Origin: UBA7672 sp041398245
GTDB taxonomy: Bacteria > Pseudomonadota > Alphaproteobacteria > Caulobacterales > Hyphomonadaceae
NCBI GenBank assembly: GCA_041398245.1
Contig: JAWKVC010000001.1
Coordinates: 248,001-312,000, forward strand
DNA: 64,000 nucleotides
Direction of reading: 5' to 3'
Shown: positions 24,305 through 34,673 of the stretch, one piece after another
Position numbering within the stretch: position 1 is the stretch's first letter
Layout of the letters: each line of letters starts with the position of its first letter
Program-made: the position numbers and the translations under genes
Notes under the pieces: model-generated
What the model saw: the letters and a program-made list of their open reading frames with translations, nothing else
Database searches by the model: none
Told to the model about the DNA's origin: nothing

Positions 24305-25366
24305 ATGCTGAGCGCCGTACTTCGCCTGTGCGCGGGAATTTCAGTCGCAGCTCTCGCGGCCTGCCAGACCGCGCCACAGCCGGAATCCATAACCCTGCTA
24401 GGCGTGCCTTGCGCCAGCCCGCCGCCGCAGCATTGCCCTGACACAGCGTGCCCCGGCGATCTTACGTCCGCGCCCGGCAACGCCACCGATCCAAGGAACG
24501 ACGACAACCGCGCCTACTATCTCGACTACCCCTGTGATCTGAAGCCTGGCGAGAAGGTCACCTTCGTGTTGAACCTCCACGGCGGGGGCTCCATTGCCAA
24601 CTGGCAGCGCCACTATTTCCCCATCATGGACTTCAAGGAGAAATACCGACTCGTTGTTGCAACGCCCTATGGTCCAGGCGGCATCTGGCGTGGCGAGCGC
24701 GATGACGAACACCTGCATCATATTGTGCAGGATGTCGAAAACGCGCTTGGTCGCGAGAACATCAAGGCGTTCTGGCTTGCCGGACATTCGTTCGGCGGTC
24801 AGACCTCCAACCGTCTCATCAATAGCGATCCCTTCTTCCAGGAACGGGTCGACGGGTGGGTCTCGCTGTCTGGCGGACGTCTCGGATCAAAGCGGGAAGA
24901 CATTCGCGCGCCGATACCGCGCGGAACCCCACCGCCGCCGCCTGCTACGCCACCCGCGGGCGGCGCGGCTCCGCCCGCGGGACCGGGCGGACTTGCTGCA
25001 GACGCTTCCATTCTACCGCCGAAGCCGTTCTCGTTCATCTATGAGGCTGGCGAACACGAATACACCGACGCGGGTGTACCGAAGAAGTCGCCATGGGCAG
25101 CGAAGCTTGGCTGCGGATCGCAGAACGCCCCGCGCGAGGTGGTCGATACCAAGGCCGGTTATGTCTACGACGGGCGCCCGCAGGAAAACCGCAATAGCGT
25201 CTGGGGGCTCGACCCCCGCCCCGGCAAGGCGCTTATCTGGACCTATCCGGGCTGCACGGACGGACGCGTCGTCGCCGACATCTCCCGGCTGGACAAGGGA
25301 CACACCGAAGGGCTTGAGCCCAACATTACGGAAGAGATCATCAAGCTGATGCTCTCGGCGAGCTGA
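24305..25366 (+). CDS. lipoprotein alpha/beta hydrolase
   Basis: ATG 24305 opens a lipoprotein signal (AGISVAALAACQTAP, lipobox LAAC). The mature domain has oxyanion HGGG in VLNLHGGGSIANW and the nucleophile elbow GHSFGG with Ser at residue ~161, so a serine hydrolase of the alpha/beta type is likely. A Pro/Ala/Gly-rich insert (residues ~220-243, PRGTPPPPPATPPAGGAAPP) separates the core from the cap/C-terminal region, where a conserved His in KGHTEG may complete the triad. Several Cys in the mature N-terminus suggest disulfides. Resembles feruloyl-esterase/PHB-depolymerase-type enzymes, but substrate is unknown. Confidence 0.78.
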   Translation: MLSAVLRLCAGISVAALAACQTAPQPESITLLGVPCASPPPQHCPDTACPGDLTSAPGNATDPRNDDNRAYYLDYPCDLKPGEKVTFVLNLHGGGSIANWQRHYFPIMDFKEKYRLVVATPYGPGGIWRGERDDEHLHHIVQDVENALGRENIKAFWLAGHSFGGQTSNRLINSDPFFQERVDGWVSLSGGRLGSKREDIRAPIPRGTPPPPPATPPAGGAAPPAGPGGLAADASILPPKPFSFIYEAGEHEYTDAGVPKKSPWAAKLGCGSQNAPREVVDTKAGYVYDGRPQENRNSVWGLDPRPGKALIWTYPGCTDGRVVADISRLDKGHTEGLEPNITEEIIKLMLSAS

Positions 25367-25370
25367 TCGC

Positions 25371-27380
25371 CTATTCGGCTGCCGGCTCCAGCCTGACGAG
25401 GACAGCGCCCTCGACGGTCTGGACGCCGGCGGTTGCATCAACCGCCGCCACCACGCCATCACGCGGCGCCGCGAGCGTATGCTCCATCTTCATGGCTTCC
25501 ATGACGACCAGCGCATCGCCACGCTTTACCGACTGGCCCGCAGCGGCCTTGACCTCAAGAATCTTGCCCGGCATCGGCGCGCGAATATCATCACCCGCCG
25601 CCAGGCCTTCGATGGCGTTGGAGTAGTCCGGCCGCCGCAGCGCCATCGCCCGCCCACGCGCGAAGACCACCGGCCCGTCGCGCAGGTCGCGCACCACACC
25701 CATCACGTCGACACCCTGAATCGCTCCCGACACGAGCACGCCGTCCGGCAATGGCGCTGCATCGATTTCGATCTCCAATGCCTCGCCATCGACAATCGCC
25801 TGCGCGTCGCCCCCGGCGTCCGGCGTCAGCACAACCGTGTGCGTCTCTCCACCCACATCGAACAGGAAGGTCGCCCGCCCGGGCGCATTGATACGGAATC
25901 CGTCGGCCTGGCTCCATGGATCGGCACCATCCGACGCCATCGCCCCCAGTCCCGCCGCGCCGATCACGAGCAGTTCGGCAAGCTCCGCATCATCGAGGTC
26001 AGCCAGCTCGTTGATGTTCGCCTCGACCAGATTGGTTGTCGCCTCTCCCATCCGGAACGAATCGTTGTCCAGCAGGTTGGCGAGCAATGCCGCATTCGTG
26101 GCTACGGGCCACACTTCCGCTTCACGCAGGCCCTGCGCCAGCGCATCGAGCGCTTCATCGCGTGTGGGCGCATGTGCGATCGCCTTGGCGATCATGCTGT
26201 CATAGGTCGCAGGAACAATGTCGCCTTCGTCCACCGCGCTATCGAGCCGCAGCGTAGCCGGGCCGCCGTCTTCCGCCGTGAAGGCCGACAGATCGAATGC
26301 CTCCAGCTGTCCTGACGACGGAAGGAAGCCCCGCGCCGGGTCTTCGGCGCAGAGCCGCGCTTCAACCGCATGGCCCAGCAATTCGATCTCGGACTGCTTC
26401 GGCAGTTTCTCGCCTGCCGCCACGCGCAGCTGCAGTTCCACAAGATCCAGTCCCGTGATCATCTCCGTCACCGGGTGCTCGACCTGTAGCCGCGTATTCA
26501 TTTCCATGAACCAGAAGCCGTCCGGCCGCAGCGCGCCCGATCCATCCACGATGAACTCGATGGTGCCAGCATTGCGATAGCCGACCGCCTTCGCCGCCAT
26601 GATGGCTGCGCCAGTCATCGCTTCGCGGACCTCGGCCGTCATCCCCGGCGCAGGCGCCTCCTCGATGACTTTCTGGCGCCGCCGCTGCAGCGAGCAGTCC
26701 CGCTCGAATAGGTGGATGTAGTTGCCATGGCTGTCGCCAAAGACCTGCACTTCGATATGGCGCGGGCTTTCGACGAACTTCTCCACCAGCACGCGGTCAT
26801 CGCCGAAACTCGCCTTGGCCTCGCGTTGCGCGCTGGTCAGGGCGGCATCGAAATCCTTGTCGCTGTCGACGCGACGCATTCCGCGTCCGCCGCCGCCTGC
26901 AACGGCCTTGATCAGCACCGGATAGCCAATCTTCTTCGCCGCCGCTTTCAGCGTCTTCAGGCTCTGGTCTTCGCCATGGTAGCCGGGCGTCACAGGCACG
27001 CCGTGCTTTTCCATCAGCGCCTTGGCGGCGTCCTTGAGGCCCATGGCGCGGATCGCCTCCGGCGGCGGCCCGATCCAGGTCAGCCCGGCCTTCGCTACAG
27101 CTTCTGCAAAACCGGCATTCTCCGACAGGAAGCCATAGCCCGGGTGGATCGCTTCGGCCCCGGTATCCAGCGCAGCCTCGATGATCGCCTCGCCGCGCAG
27201 ATAGCTTTCGGCGGCGGGCGGCGGGCCGATCCACACAGCGTCATCCGCCTCACGCACAAACGCCGTGCCCGCATCCGCATCCGAGTAGACGGCGACCGTC
27301 CTCAGCCCGAGCCTGCGGGCTGTTCGCATAATGCGTCGGGAGATTTCGCCGCGATTGGCGATAAGGATCGATGAAAACAT
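25371..27380 (-). CDS. liuD: methylcrotonyl-CoA carboxylase alpha subunit (biotin carboxylase/BCCP)
   Basis: ATG 27380 gives MFSSILIANRGEISRRIMRTARRLG, the standard biotin carboxylase start. The 669-residue chain has the ATP-grasp core (AGGGGRGMRRV), the EMNTRLQVEHPVTE block, a middle domain, and the C-terminal biotin carboxyl carrier domain with the biotinylation site EAMKMEH. With the beta subunit it carboxylates 3-methylcrotonyl-CoA in leucine breakdown. The presence of liuB and liuC on the same strand supports methylcrotonyl-CoA rather than propionyl-CoA as substrate. It is convergent with the lipoprotein hydrolase gene, 4 bases away. Confidence 0.88.
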   Translation of the reverse strand: MFSSILIANRGEISRRIMRTARRLGLRTVAVYSDADAGTAFVREADDAVWIGPPPAAESYLRGEAIIEAALDTGAEAIHPGYGFLSENAGFAEAVAKAGLTWIGPPPEAIRAMGLKDAAKALMEKHGVPVTPGYHGEDQSLKTLKAAAKKIGYPVLIKAVAGGGGRGMRRVDSDKDFDAALTSAQREAKASFGDDRVLVEKFVESPRHIEVQVFGDSHGNYIHLFERDCSLQRRRQKVIEEAPAPGMTAEVREAMTGAAIMAAKAVGYRNAGTIEFIVDGSGALRPDGFWFMEMNTRLQVEHPVTEMITGLDLVELQLRVAAGEKLPKQSEIELLGHAVEARLCAEDPARGFLPSSGQLEAFDLSAFTAEDGGPATLRLDSAVDEGDIVPATYDSMIAKAIAHAPTRDEALDALAQGLREAEVWPVATNAALLANLLDNDSFRMGEATTNLVEANINELADLDDAELAELLVIGAAGLGAMASDGADPWSQADGFRINAPGRATFLFDVGGETHTVVLTPDAGGDAQAIVDGEALEIEIDAAPLPDGVLVSGAIQGVDVMGVVRDLRDGPVVFARGRAMALRRPDYSNAIEGLAAGDDIRAPMPGKILEVKAAAGQSVKRGDALVVMEAMKMEHTLAAPRDGVVAAVDATAGVQTVEGAVLVRLEPAAE

Positions 27381-27473
27381 GGCCGGCAAACTAGGCTGCG
27401 CCGCGCGTTGTTGAAAGCACAATCAGAGGCAGGGACTTACAGATTTCCGCGCCACTTGCCGCAAATCGACGCT

Positions 27474-28444
27474 CTATCCCGCCACCCCGACGACAATGAT
27501 CGCCACAAGAAAAAAGGGAGAGCCTCAGAATGCAAATAGCATCAGCACCGGCGTTCACAGGAGGAAAACCAGCCGGAGATTGTAGCTCTCCCTTCATCTG
27601 GAAAAAAGGCATGGATGGGAATGGCAAGGATCCACCAGGGAGAGATCAGACTTACTATGCCCGGAATGTAGGACAGCAGCGAAAGTGCGATGAAAAAAGC
27701 AGCGACAGAAGCTGAGTGAATGAGAATGTAGACTGTGTGGTCGAACAGCGTCACGCCGCGCTTCCAGAAGAACAGAAACCACACAAAAGGCAGCGAGATC
27801 GGCACCCAGCAGGAAGGCGAATTTGTAGGCCGCATTCTGGTCTTGTAGAAGGCCAGCTCGGGGTTTTCAACTTGTGCCGGATCTTCTCGTCGAGCCCGGC
27901 CCAGCTCGTGTTTACCTTGATGTCGCCCCGCTCATAAGCTTCACGTATCTGCGTATAGATGTCCTTGTGCGTGTCGGCTGGATGCGCCTGCGTCGCTCCG
28001 CCTGCACCATCAGCTGTATGCACAGGCGCTGCCGCCCCACCCTCGGCCAGTTCCACGACCTCCACCTCGGATCAACGCCCAGGTTTGCCCGCCGGTGAAG
28101 GCAAAGACAGCGAACATCGAGAAGATGACCAGCAGGAACATCGCCAGCGGTGAAATGTAACGCGCACGCTTCCCGTGGATGTATTCGCGCGTCAGCGTAC
28201 CCGGACGAAAGACCAGTAGCGGCAGTGTGCGCCACGCCCGCGTATCAAAATGGATGATGCCGTGGAGAAACTCCTCCACCATGTGGCCAAGCGTACGGTG
28301 GATATGCGTCGGCTGCCCGCACGCTTGGCAGAACTTGCCGGAAAGGTCCGCCCCGCAGTTGGAGCACGCGCCGTAACCGTCCGCTCCGTGCTCACCCTTC
28401 TCGACCGCGCCCGCAACGAGACCGGCCGTGACTGCGGCTCCCAC
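27474..28444 (-). pseudogene. DUF3667 (zinc-ribbon membrane protein) pseudogene with multiple lesions
   Basis: The intact 5' part encodes the diagnostic N-terminus: zinc ribbon CSNCGADLSGKFCQACGQP, then IHRTLGHMVEEFLHG, FRPGTLTREYIHGKRARYISPLAMFLLV and a first helix. After about 28060 the frame breaks. A second frame carries EVVELAEGGAAA...LDEKIRHKLK. Short steps then follow through NPELAFYK, QNAAYKFAFLL and VPISLPFVWFLFFWKRGVTLFDH to IPIHAFF. A last frame, YNLRLVFLL, has two in-frame TGA codons before FFLVAIIVVGVAG and the stop at 27474. At least five indels plus two stops in ~600 bases cannot be a single error. The gene sits between liuD and DUF817. Confidence 0.82.
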
Positions 28445-28558
28445 CGCTTCAACTTCCCGCTCATCCCGCGCCCCCGTTACCGTCCGTCCAGTATCCCGAG
28501 TTCAACCCATTCACCACGCCAACAGAAGAAGTCGAACCTTCCGTGTGCTTGACAGGCT

Positions 28559-29395
28559 CTACCGGTGCACCGCCGCCACCAGCACGAAGCTGATCAGCAT
28601 CAGGAGATACCACGAGCCCAGCTTGTCGAACGAGACCATGCCGCGCCAGCCGGTTTCCTGACCCGGATAGGCCCACGCCTGCGCGAACGTGCCGATGTTT
28701 TCCGCAAACCAGATGAACAGCGCAACCAGCACAAGGCCGAGCAGGAGCGGCATGGGTCGCTCCGCCCGGTCTGGCCGATAATACAGCATGCAAGGCCCGT
28801 AGATCGCCGCGCTGGCGAGGAACAGCGCCAGCCGGACATCCGGCAGCCAATGGTGAGTAAAGAAGTTCACATAGACCAGCGCCGCCAGCAGGGCCTGCAG
28901 CCAGATCGGCGGAAACCGTACGAAGCGGAAATCCATGATGCGCCAGCTGCGCGCGATAAAGCTACCCACGGCGGCATACATGAATCCAGAGAACAGTGGC
29001 ACGCCGGCAATCCGAAGGATCGAGTCCTCGGGATAGATCCACGATCCGGCGCCGGTCTTGAAGATCTCCATCGCCGTTCCGACGACGTGAAAGACGAAGA
29101 TCACCCGCGCCTCGCCCCACGTCTCGAGCCGCGTCGCCAGCATGGCGGCCTGGATCGCCAGCGCCGAGAGCGTCAGAAAATCGTAGCGCGCGAGCGGAGC
29201 ATCCGCCGGATAATACAGGAAGGTCGCCAGAAGCAGCGCCAGCATCAGGCCGCCGAAAAGGCACGACCAGGCCTGCTTCACGCCAAACGAAATGAACTCG
29301 AACAGGAAGCCGGTCGCCGGGCCGCGGACGAAGGCGGCGCGCCACGCCTCGCGACGAGCGTGTAGCCAGGCTTCCATCTTGAGGCGGCGCGACAT
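28559..29395 (-). CDS. DUF817-family integral membrane protein
   Basis: The 278-residue protein has about seven hydrophobic helices and the DUF817 hallmarks: SFGVKQAWSCLFGGLML, a YDFLTLSALAIQ segment, HVVGTAMEIFKT with GSWIYPE following, and LFSGFMYAAVGSFIARSWR. The function of the family is unknown. It is an inner-membrane protein found across proteobacteria. It lies 25 bases downstream of liuC on the same strand, which suggests co-transcription, and upstream of the dead DUF3667 gene. Confidence 0.87.
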   Translation of the reverse strand: MSRRLKMEAWLHARREAWRAAFVRGPATGFLFEFISFGVKQAWSCLFGGLMLALLLATFLYYPADAPLARYDFLTLSALAIQAAMLATRLETWGEARVIFVFHVVGTAMEIFKTGAGSWIYPEDSILRIAGVPLFSGFMYAAVGSFIARSWRIMDFRFVRFPPIWLQALLAALVYVNFFTHHWLPDVRLALFLASAAIYGPCMLYYRPDRAERPMPLLLGLVLVALFIWFAENIGTFAQAWAYPGQETGWRGMVSFDKLGSWYLLMLISFVLVAAVHR

Positions 29396-29420
29396 CGTGC
29401 AGCTATGCCGCGATCAGGGC

Positions 29421-30212
29421 TCAACGAGACCAGTTCGGTTTGCGTTTCTCGAGGAACGCCGCAAGGCCTTCCTTGCCTTGCTCACTGACGCGGCGATGGG
29501 CCAGTCGCTTTGCGGTCAAATGCCCGAGGCTCGAGTCGATGACTTCGCCGGTCACGCGGGAGACCAGATCCTTGGTGTCGGCGATCGCAGCGGGCGATGC
29601 GGCATAGACGAGGTCGGCGTAATGCTCTGCAAGTTTTTCCATCGCCATCTCGTCCTCCACCTCATGGTGGATCAGGCCGATCTTCGCAGCCACGTCCGCT
29701 TCGAACCGCTCCGCCGTCACGAATAGCGTCCGCGTCCAGCGCGGGCCGATGGCGTTGAGAATGTAGGGCGAGATCGTCGCCGGGATGATCCCCAGCTTGA
29801 CCTCCGAGAAGGAGAACACGGTACCCTTCTTGGCGATGGCGATGTCGCATGCAGCCGCGACCCCGCAGGCGCCCGCCATGGCCGCTCCGTGCAGCAGCGC
29901 AATCGTGACCTGCGGCAGCTCGTAGAGCCGGCGCAACATCTCCGCCATGGCGAAGGCGTCTTCCTCGTTCTCGCGCTCGGAGTAATGCTGCGCCGCGCGC
30001 ATCCATTCGAGGTCGGCGCCGGCCGAGAACACCGGCCCGTTGCCGCGCAGCATCACAAGCCGGCAGCTCGGGTTTTTGGACAGCGTCTCGAACGCGTCCG
30101 TCAGCTCCTCGATCACCTCGGCATTGAAGGCGTTGCGCTTGGCCGGACGGTTCAGCGTCAGGACGGCCGTGCCCTCGGGCGAAACGTCGAGCTGGATGTG
30201 TTCATAGGCCAT
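29421..30212 (-). CDS. liuC: enoyl-CoA hydratase family, probable methylglutaconyl-CoA hydratase
   Basis: This 263-residue crotonase-fold enzyme has the N-terminal LTLNRPAKRNAFNAEVIEEL. The oxyanion loop FSAGADLEWMR is a form characteristic of the 3-methylglutaconyl-CoA hydratase subgroup, and GAAMAGACGVAAACDIAIA and FSEVKLGIIPATISPY follow. It would hydrate 3-methylglutaconyl-CoA, the product of the liuB/liuD carboxylase. Its place in the same gene group supports that. An AGGAG lies upstream of the start at 30212. The next gene upstream, a kinase, ends 57 bases away. Confidence 0.85.
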   Translation of the reverse strand: MAYEHIQLDVSPEGTAVLTLNRPAKRNAFNAEVIEELTDAFETLSKNPSCRLVMLRGNGPVFSAGADLEWMRAAQHYSERENEEDAFAMAEMLRRLYELPQVTIALLHGAAMAGACGVAAACDIAIAKKGTVFSFSEVKLGIIPATISPYILNAIGPRWTRTLFVTAERFEADVAAKIGLIHHEVEDEMAMEKLAEHYADLVYAASPAAIADTKDLVSRVTGEVIDSSLGHLTAKRLAHRRVSEQGKEGLAAFLEKRKPNWSR

Positions 30213-30269
30213 GGCAAAACTCCTTTGCCCCTGATCTAGAGCGACCGGGGTCGTTCGTCACGTAGCCTG

Positions 30270-31073
30270 TCACACTGCAAATCGTCTGATCTCGGTCACA
30301 TTCCGCTCGACATCGAGCTGCACCTCGATATCGGCGCGGCGGCCGCCCGCCATCATGTGCCGCGTGATGCGCTCGAAATGCTCGATGAAGCGAGCGATGC
30401 GCTGGCGGTCCTCCGCCGTCAGACTGCGACCCAGCAGCCCCTCCTCCTGCTCGCAGCGCCAATCCATCACGACCGCGAAACTCGGCGCGCGAAGGTAGAG
30501 AATGCCGTCGAAATGACCGAACAGACGGCTGTACTCCGCGCCAAGCCGATGGTTCACCAGACGCCGCCAGTGCCCCTCCGCATCTTCCTGCATCTCCAGC
30601 CTGTTCACGGGCGCGATGAGCGCAGCCTCGTCCTGCGGCTTTGCCCCGATGCACCAGCCATCGATCAGGATCAGGTCCGGGCGGCCGACATGCACCGGCC
30701 AGCGTTCCTGCGGGATCGGATCGTCCTTCACCTTGTCGAACACCGGCCAGCTGACGCGCGTTTCCGGCCCGGCTGTGCGCAGGCGCTCAATAATGGCGGT
30801 CAGGCTCGCAATATCATGCGTTGGGGGCGGCCCACGCGTCGCCAGCAGGGGATGTCCGTCCCGCGCCCATTCGGCGCGCCGCGCGTGACCGACATAGAAG
30901 TCGTCGAGCGAGAAATGCACGACGCCGGAATGCATGACGGCATAGGCCTTCGCCAGCGTCGTCTTGCCCGACCCCTGAGGTCCGGCGACGCCAACGACCG
31001 GAACCCGCTCTACAGCTCTCTGTCGCGCCAGCGCGACCACCTGATCGAGAGCCTTGAGAGCGTCGGCGTTCAT
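30270..31073 (-). CDS. P-loop kinase, D-glycerate 3-kinase-like
   Basis: ATG 31073 gives a 267-residue protein starting MNADALKALDQVVALAR. A Walker A motif, VAGPQGSGKTTLAK, is followed by HFSLDDFYVGHARR. Then come a HPLLATRGPPPTHD loop and LILIDGWCIGAKP (Walker B). This order is seen in plant/cyanobacterial glycerate 3-kinases and yeast Tda10, related to phosphoribulokinase and pantothenate kinase. No role in leucine breakdown is known. It lies 7 bases downstream of liuB, so it is likely in the same transcript. Confidence 0.75.
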   Translation of the reverse strand: MNADALKALDQVVALARQRAVERVPVVGVAGPQGSGKTTLAKAYAVMHSGVVHFSLDDFYVGHARRAEWARDGHPLLATRGPPPTHDIASLTAIIERLRTAGPETRVSWPVFDKVKDDPIPQERWPVHVGRPDLILIDGWCIGAKPQDEAALIAPVNRLEMQEDAEGHWRRLVNHRLGAEYSRLFGHFDGILYLRAPSFAVVMDWRCEQEEGLLGRSLTAEDRQRIARFIEHFERITRHMMAGGRRADIEVQLDVERNVTEIRRFAV

Positions 31074-31080
31074 GGCATGT

Positions 31081-32703
<1,623 letters not shown>

Positions 32704-32870
32704 GTCGTCCTGCGAAGTGAAGCCCGAATCCCGGCATTAATGTCGCCGCAGGGCGGCGTGGCAAGCCAACGGCCCGGCCGGGCGTTGCCTTCTCCAACCT
32801 TTCTTTCAAGGTTTTTGGGGTAATGTCCTAAGCCGGAGCGGGAAAGAACAGCCGGGCCAGGTTCAACACC

Positions 32871-34670
32871 ATGGGCTTGAAGATGAAGAACCGGGCGAAG
32901 GCGGATGCCGATCCGCTCGCCCCCACGCTCAAATCGGTGCCCTTCCTGCGGGACGCGCCGCCGCGCGCGCTGAAGGCTGCTGAGGAAGACACGCGCTATT
33001 TCTGCCTGCCCGGCGGATGGCAGCTGTTCGGGCCCGGGGAACCGTCCGACCAGATCTACTTCGTCCTGTCCGGCTCGCTCGGCGCTTTCCGCACGACGGC
33101 CGGCGGCAAGACGGAACTGGTTGGCCACATCCGCGCGGGCGAACCGGTGGGCGAGATGTCCATGATCGCCGGCGAACCGCACGAGCATGCGGTCTACGCC
33201 CTGCGCGACACGGAACTCCTGTCCATGTCGCGGCATGGCTTCATGCAGCTGGTCCGGTCGGACCCGCAGATTCTCGAAAAGATCACGCGCGTCATCATGG
33301 TGCGCATGCGCCAGGCGCGGAAGAAGACCGCTCGCTCCGCCGAGCCCAAGGTCTTCGCCCTGCTCGCCACATCACCCACGATCGACCTCAAGCTCCGTTC
33401 CCACATGTTGGCGGACGAACTCAAGGCCTTGGGCATGCGGGTCGCGATTGTCGGCGAAGAAGCGGTGGGCATGCCGGCCGCCTATTTCGACGAACTCGAA
33501 AACCGCAACGACATCGTCTTCCTGCTCGGCACCATCGGCGACACACCCTGGTTCAAGATGACCCAGCGCCATGCCGATCGCATCTGGCTGATGGCCCGCG
33601 CGGATGCACGGCCGTCCATACCGTTGTTGCCCGACGACTCTTCGCCGGCCCGCCAGTTCCGGCTCGTCGACCTCGTACTGATCCATCACTCCGGCCAGCG
33701 CCCGCAAACGCCGACACTACACTGGAAGAACGCCGCCGAAGCCGCGCGCGTCTTCCATTGGCACGGCCTCGACGTCGAACAGACCCGCCGTCTTGCCCGC
33801 ACGATTTCTGGCAAGTCAGTGGGTCTCGTGCTGTCCGGCGGCGGCGCTCGCGCCTATGCGCATATCGGCGTGATCCGGGCGCTGCGCGAAGCCTCCTGCC
33901 CGATCGATTTCGTCGGCGGTTCCTCAATGGGCGCGATTGTCGCCGCGAGCGTCGCCTGCGGTTGGAACGACGCCGAAATCGACCGCCGCATCCGCAAAGC
34001 GTTCGTCGAATCCAATCCGCTGTCGGACTATCGTCTGCCCGTCGTGGGACTGGTGAAAGGCCACCGCGTCGACGAGCGGCTCAAGGAGCATTTCGACGAC
34101 CGTCTGATCGAGGATCTCGAGCTTCCCTATTTCGCCGTCTCGACCAACCTCACCCAGGGATCGTTTCAGATCCACACGCACGGCATGCTGCGCGAGGCCC
34201 TGCGCGCCTCGATCTCCCTTCCCGGCATCCTGCCGCCCGTGGTTTCGGACAAGCAGGTGTTGGTCGACGGCGCCGTTCTCAACAACTTCCCCGTCGACGT
34301 GATGCGCGAGACCCATCGCGGCCGCATCATCGGCGTAGACGTTGCCGCCGCCCCCGAGGCGCTGGCTGCGGACGACTTCGTCAACCCGCCCGGCTTCCTC
34401 GGCTGGACATTGCGCCATGGCTTCCGTTCGCCGCCGCCGATCGCCAACCTGCTCATGCGCGCGGCAACGGTCAGCGTGGACCCCAACCAACATCGGGGCC
34501 TCACCGACATCCTGATCACGCCAGAACTCAAGGGTATCGAGCTGCGCGACTGGAAGGACTACGATCCCGCCGTGCAGTCGGGCTACGACGCCATGAAGCT
34601 CGCCCTGGCCGACCTGAAAGGCCCGCTGGCGCAGATCATTCGCGGCAACGCGGCAGCCACGGGCGATTGA
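32871..34670 (+). CDS. cNMP-binding patatin-like phospholipase (NTE-like)
   Basis: The 599-residue protein has three parts. Residues ~20-140 are a cyclic nucleotide-binding-like domain (FGPGEPSDQIYFVLSG...GEPVGEMSMIAGEPHE). Residues ~155-305 are a linker with Rossmann-like character (VFALLATSPTID...). Residues ~320-590 are a patatin domain with oxyanion VLSGGGARAYAHIG, nucleophile GGSSMG (Ser ~352) and aspartate VDGAVLNNFP (~465). This matches eukaryotic neuropathy target esterase and bacterial RssA-like lysophospholipases. It would hydrolyse lysophospholipids at the membrane. It is convergent with the metallopeptidase gene, 3 bases away. Confidence 0.9.
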   Translation: MGLKMKNRAKADADPLAPTLKSVPFLRDAPPRALKAAEEDTRYFCLPGGWQLFGPGEPSDQIYFVLSGSLGAFRTTAGGKTELVGHIRAGEPVGEMSMIAGEPHEHAVYALRDTELLSMSRHGFMQLVRSDPQILEKITRVIMVRMRQARKKTARSAEPKVFALLATSPTIDLKLRSHMLADELKALGMRVAIVGEEAVGMPAAYFDELENRNDIVFLLGTIGDTPWFKMTQRHADRIWLMARADARPSIPLLPDDSSPARQFRLVDLVLIHHSGQRPQTPTLHWKNAAEAARVFHWHGLDVEQTRRLARTISGKSVGLVLSGGGARAYAHIGVIRALREASCPIDFVGGSSMGAIVAASVACGWNDAEIDRRIRKAFVESNPLSDYRLPVVGLVKGHRVDERLKEHFDDRLIEDLELPYFAVSTNLTQGSFQIHTHGMLREALRASISLPGILPPVVSDKQVLVDGAVLNNFPVDVMRETHRGRIIGVDVAAAPEALAADDFVNPPGFLGWTLRHGFRSPPPIANLLMRAATVSVDPNQHRGLTDILITPELKGIELRDWKDYDPAVQSGYDAMKLALADLKGPLAQIIRGNAAATGD

Positions 34671-34673
34671 CGC

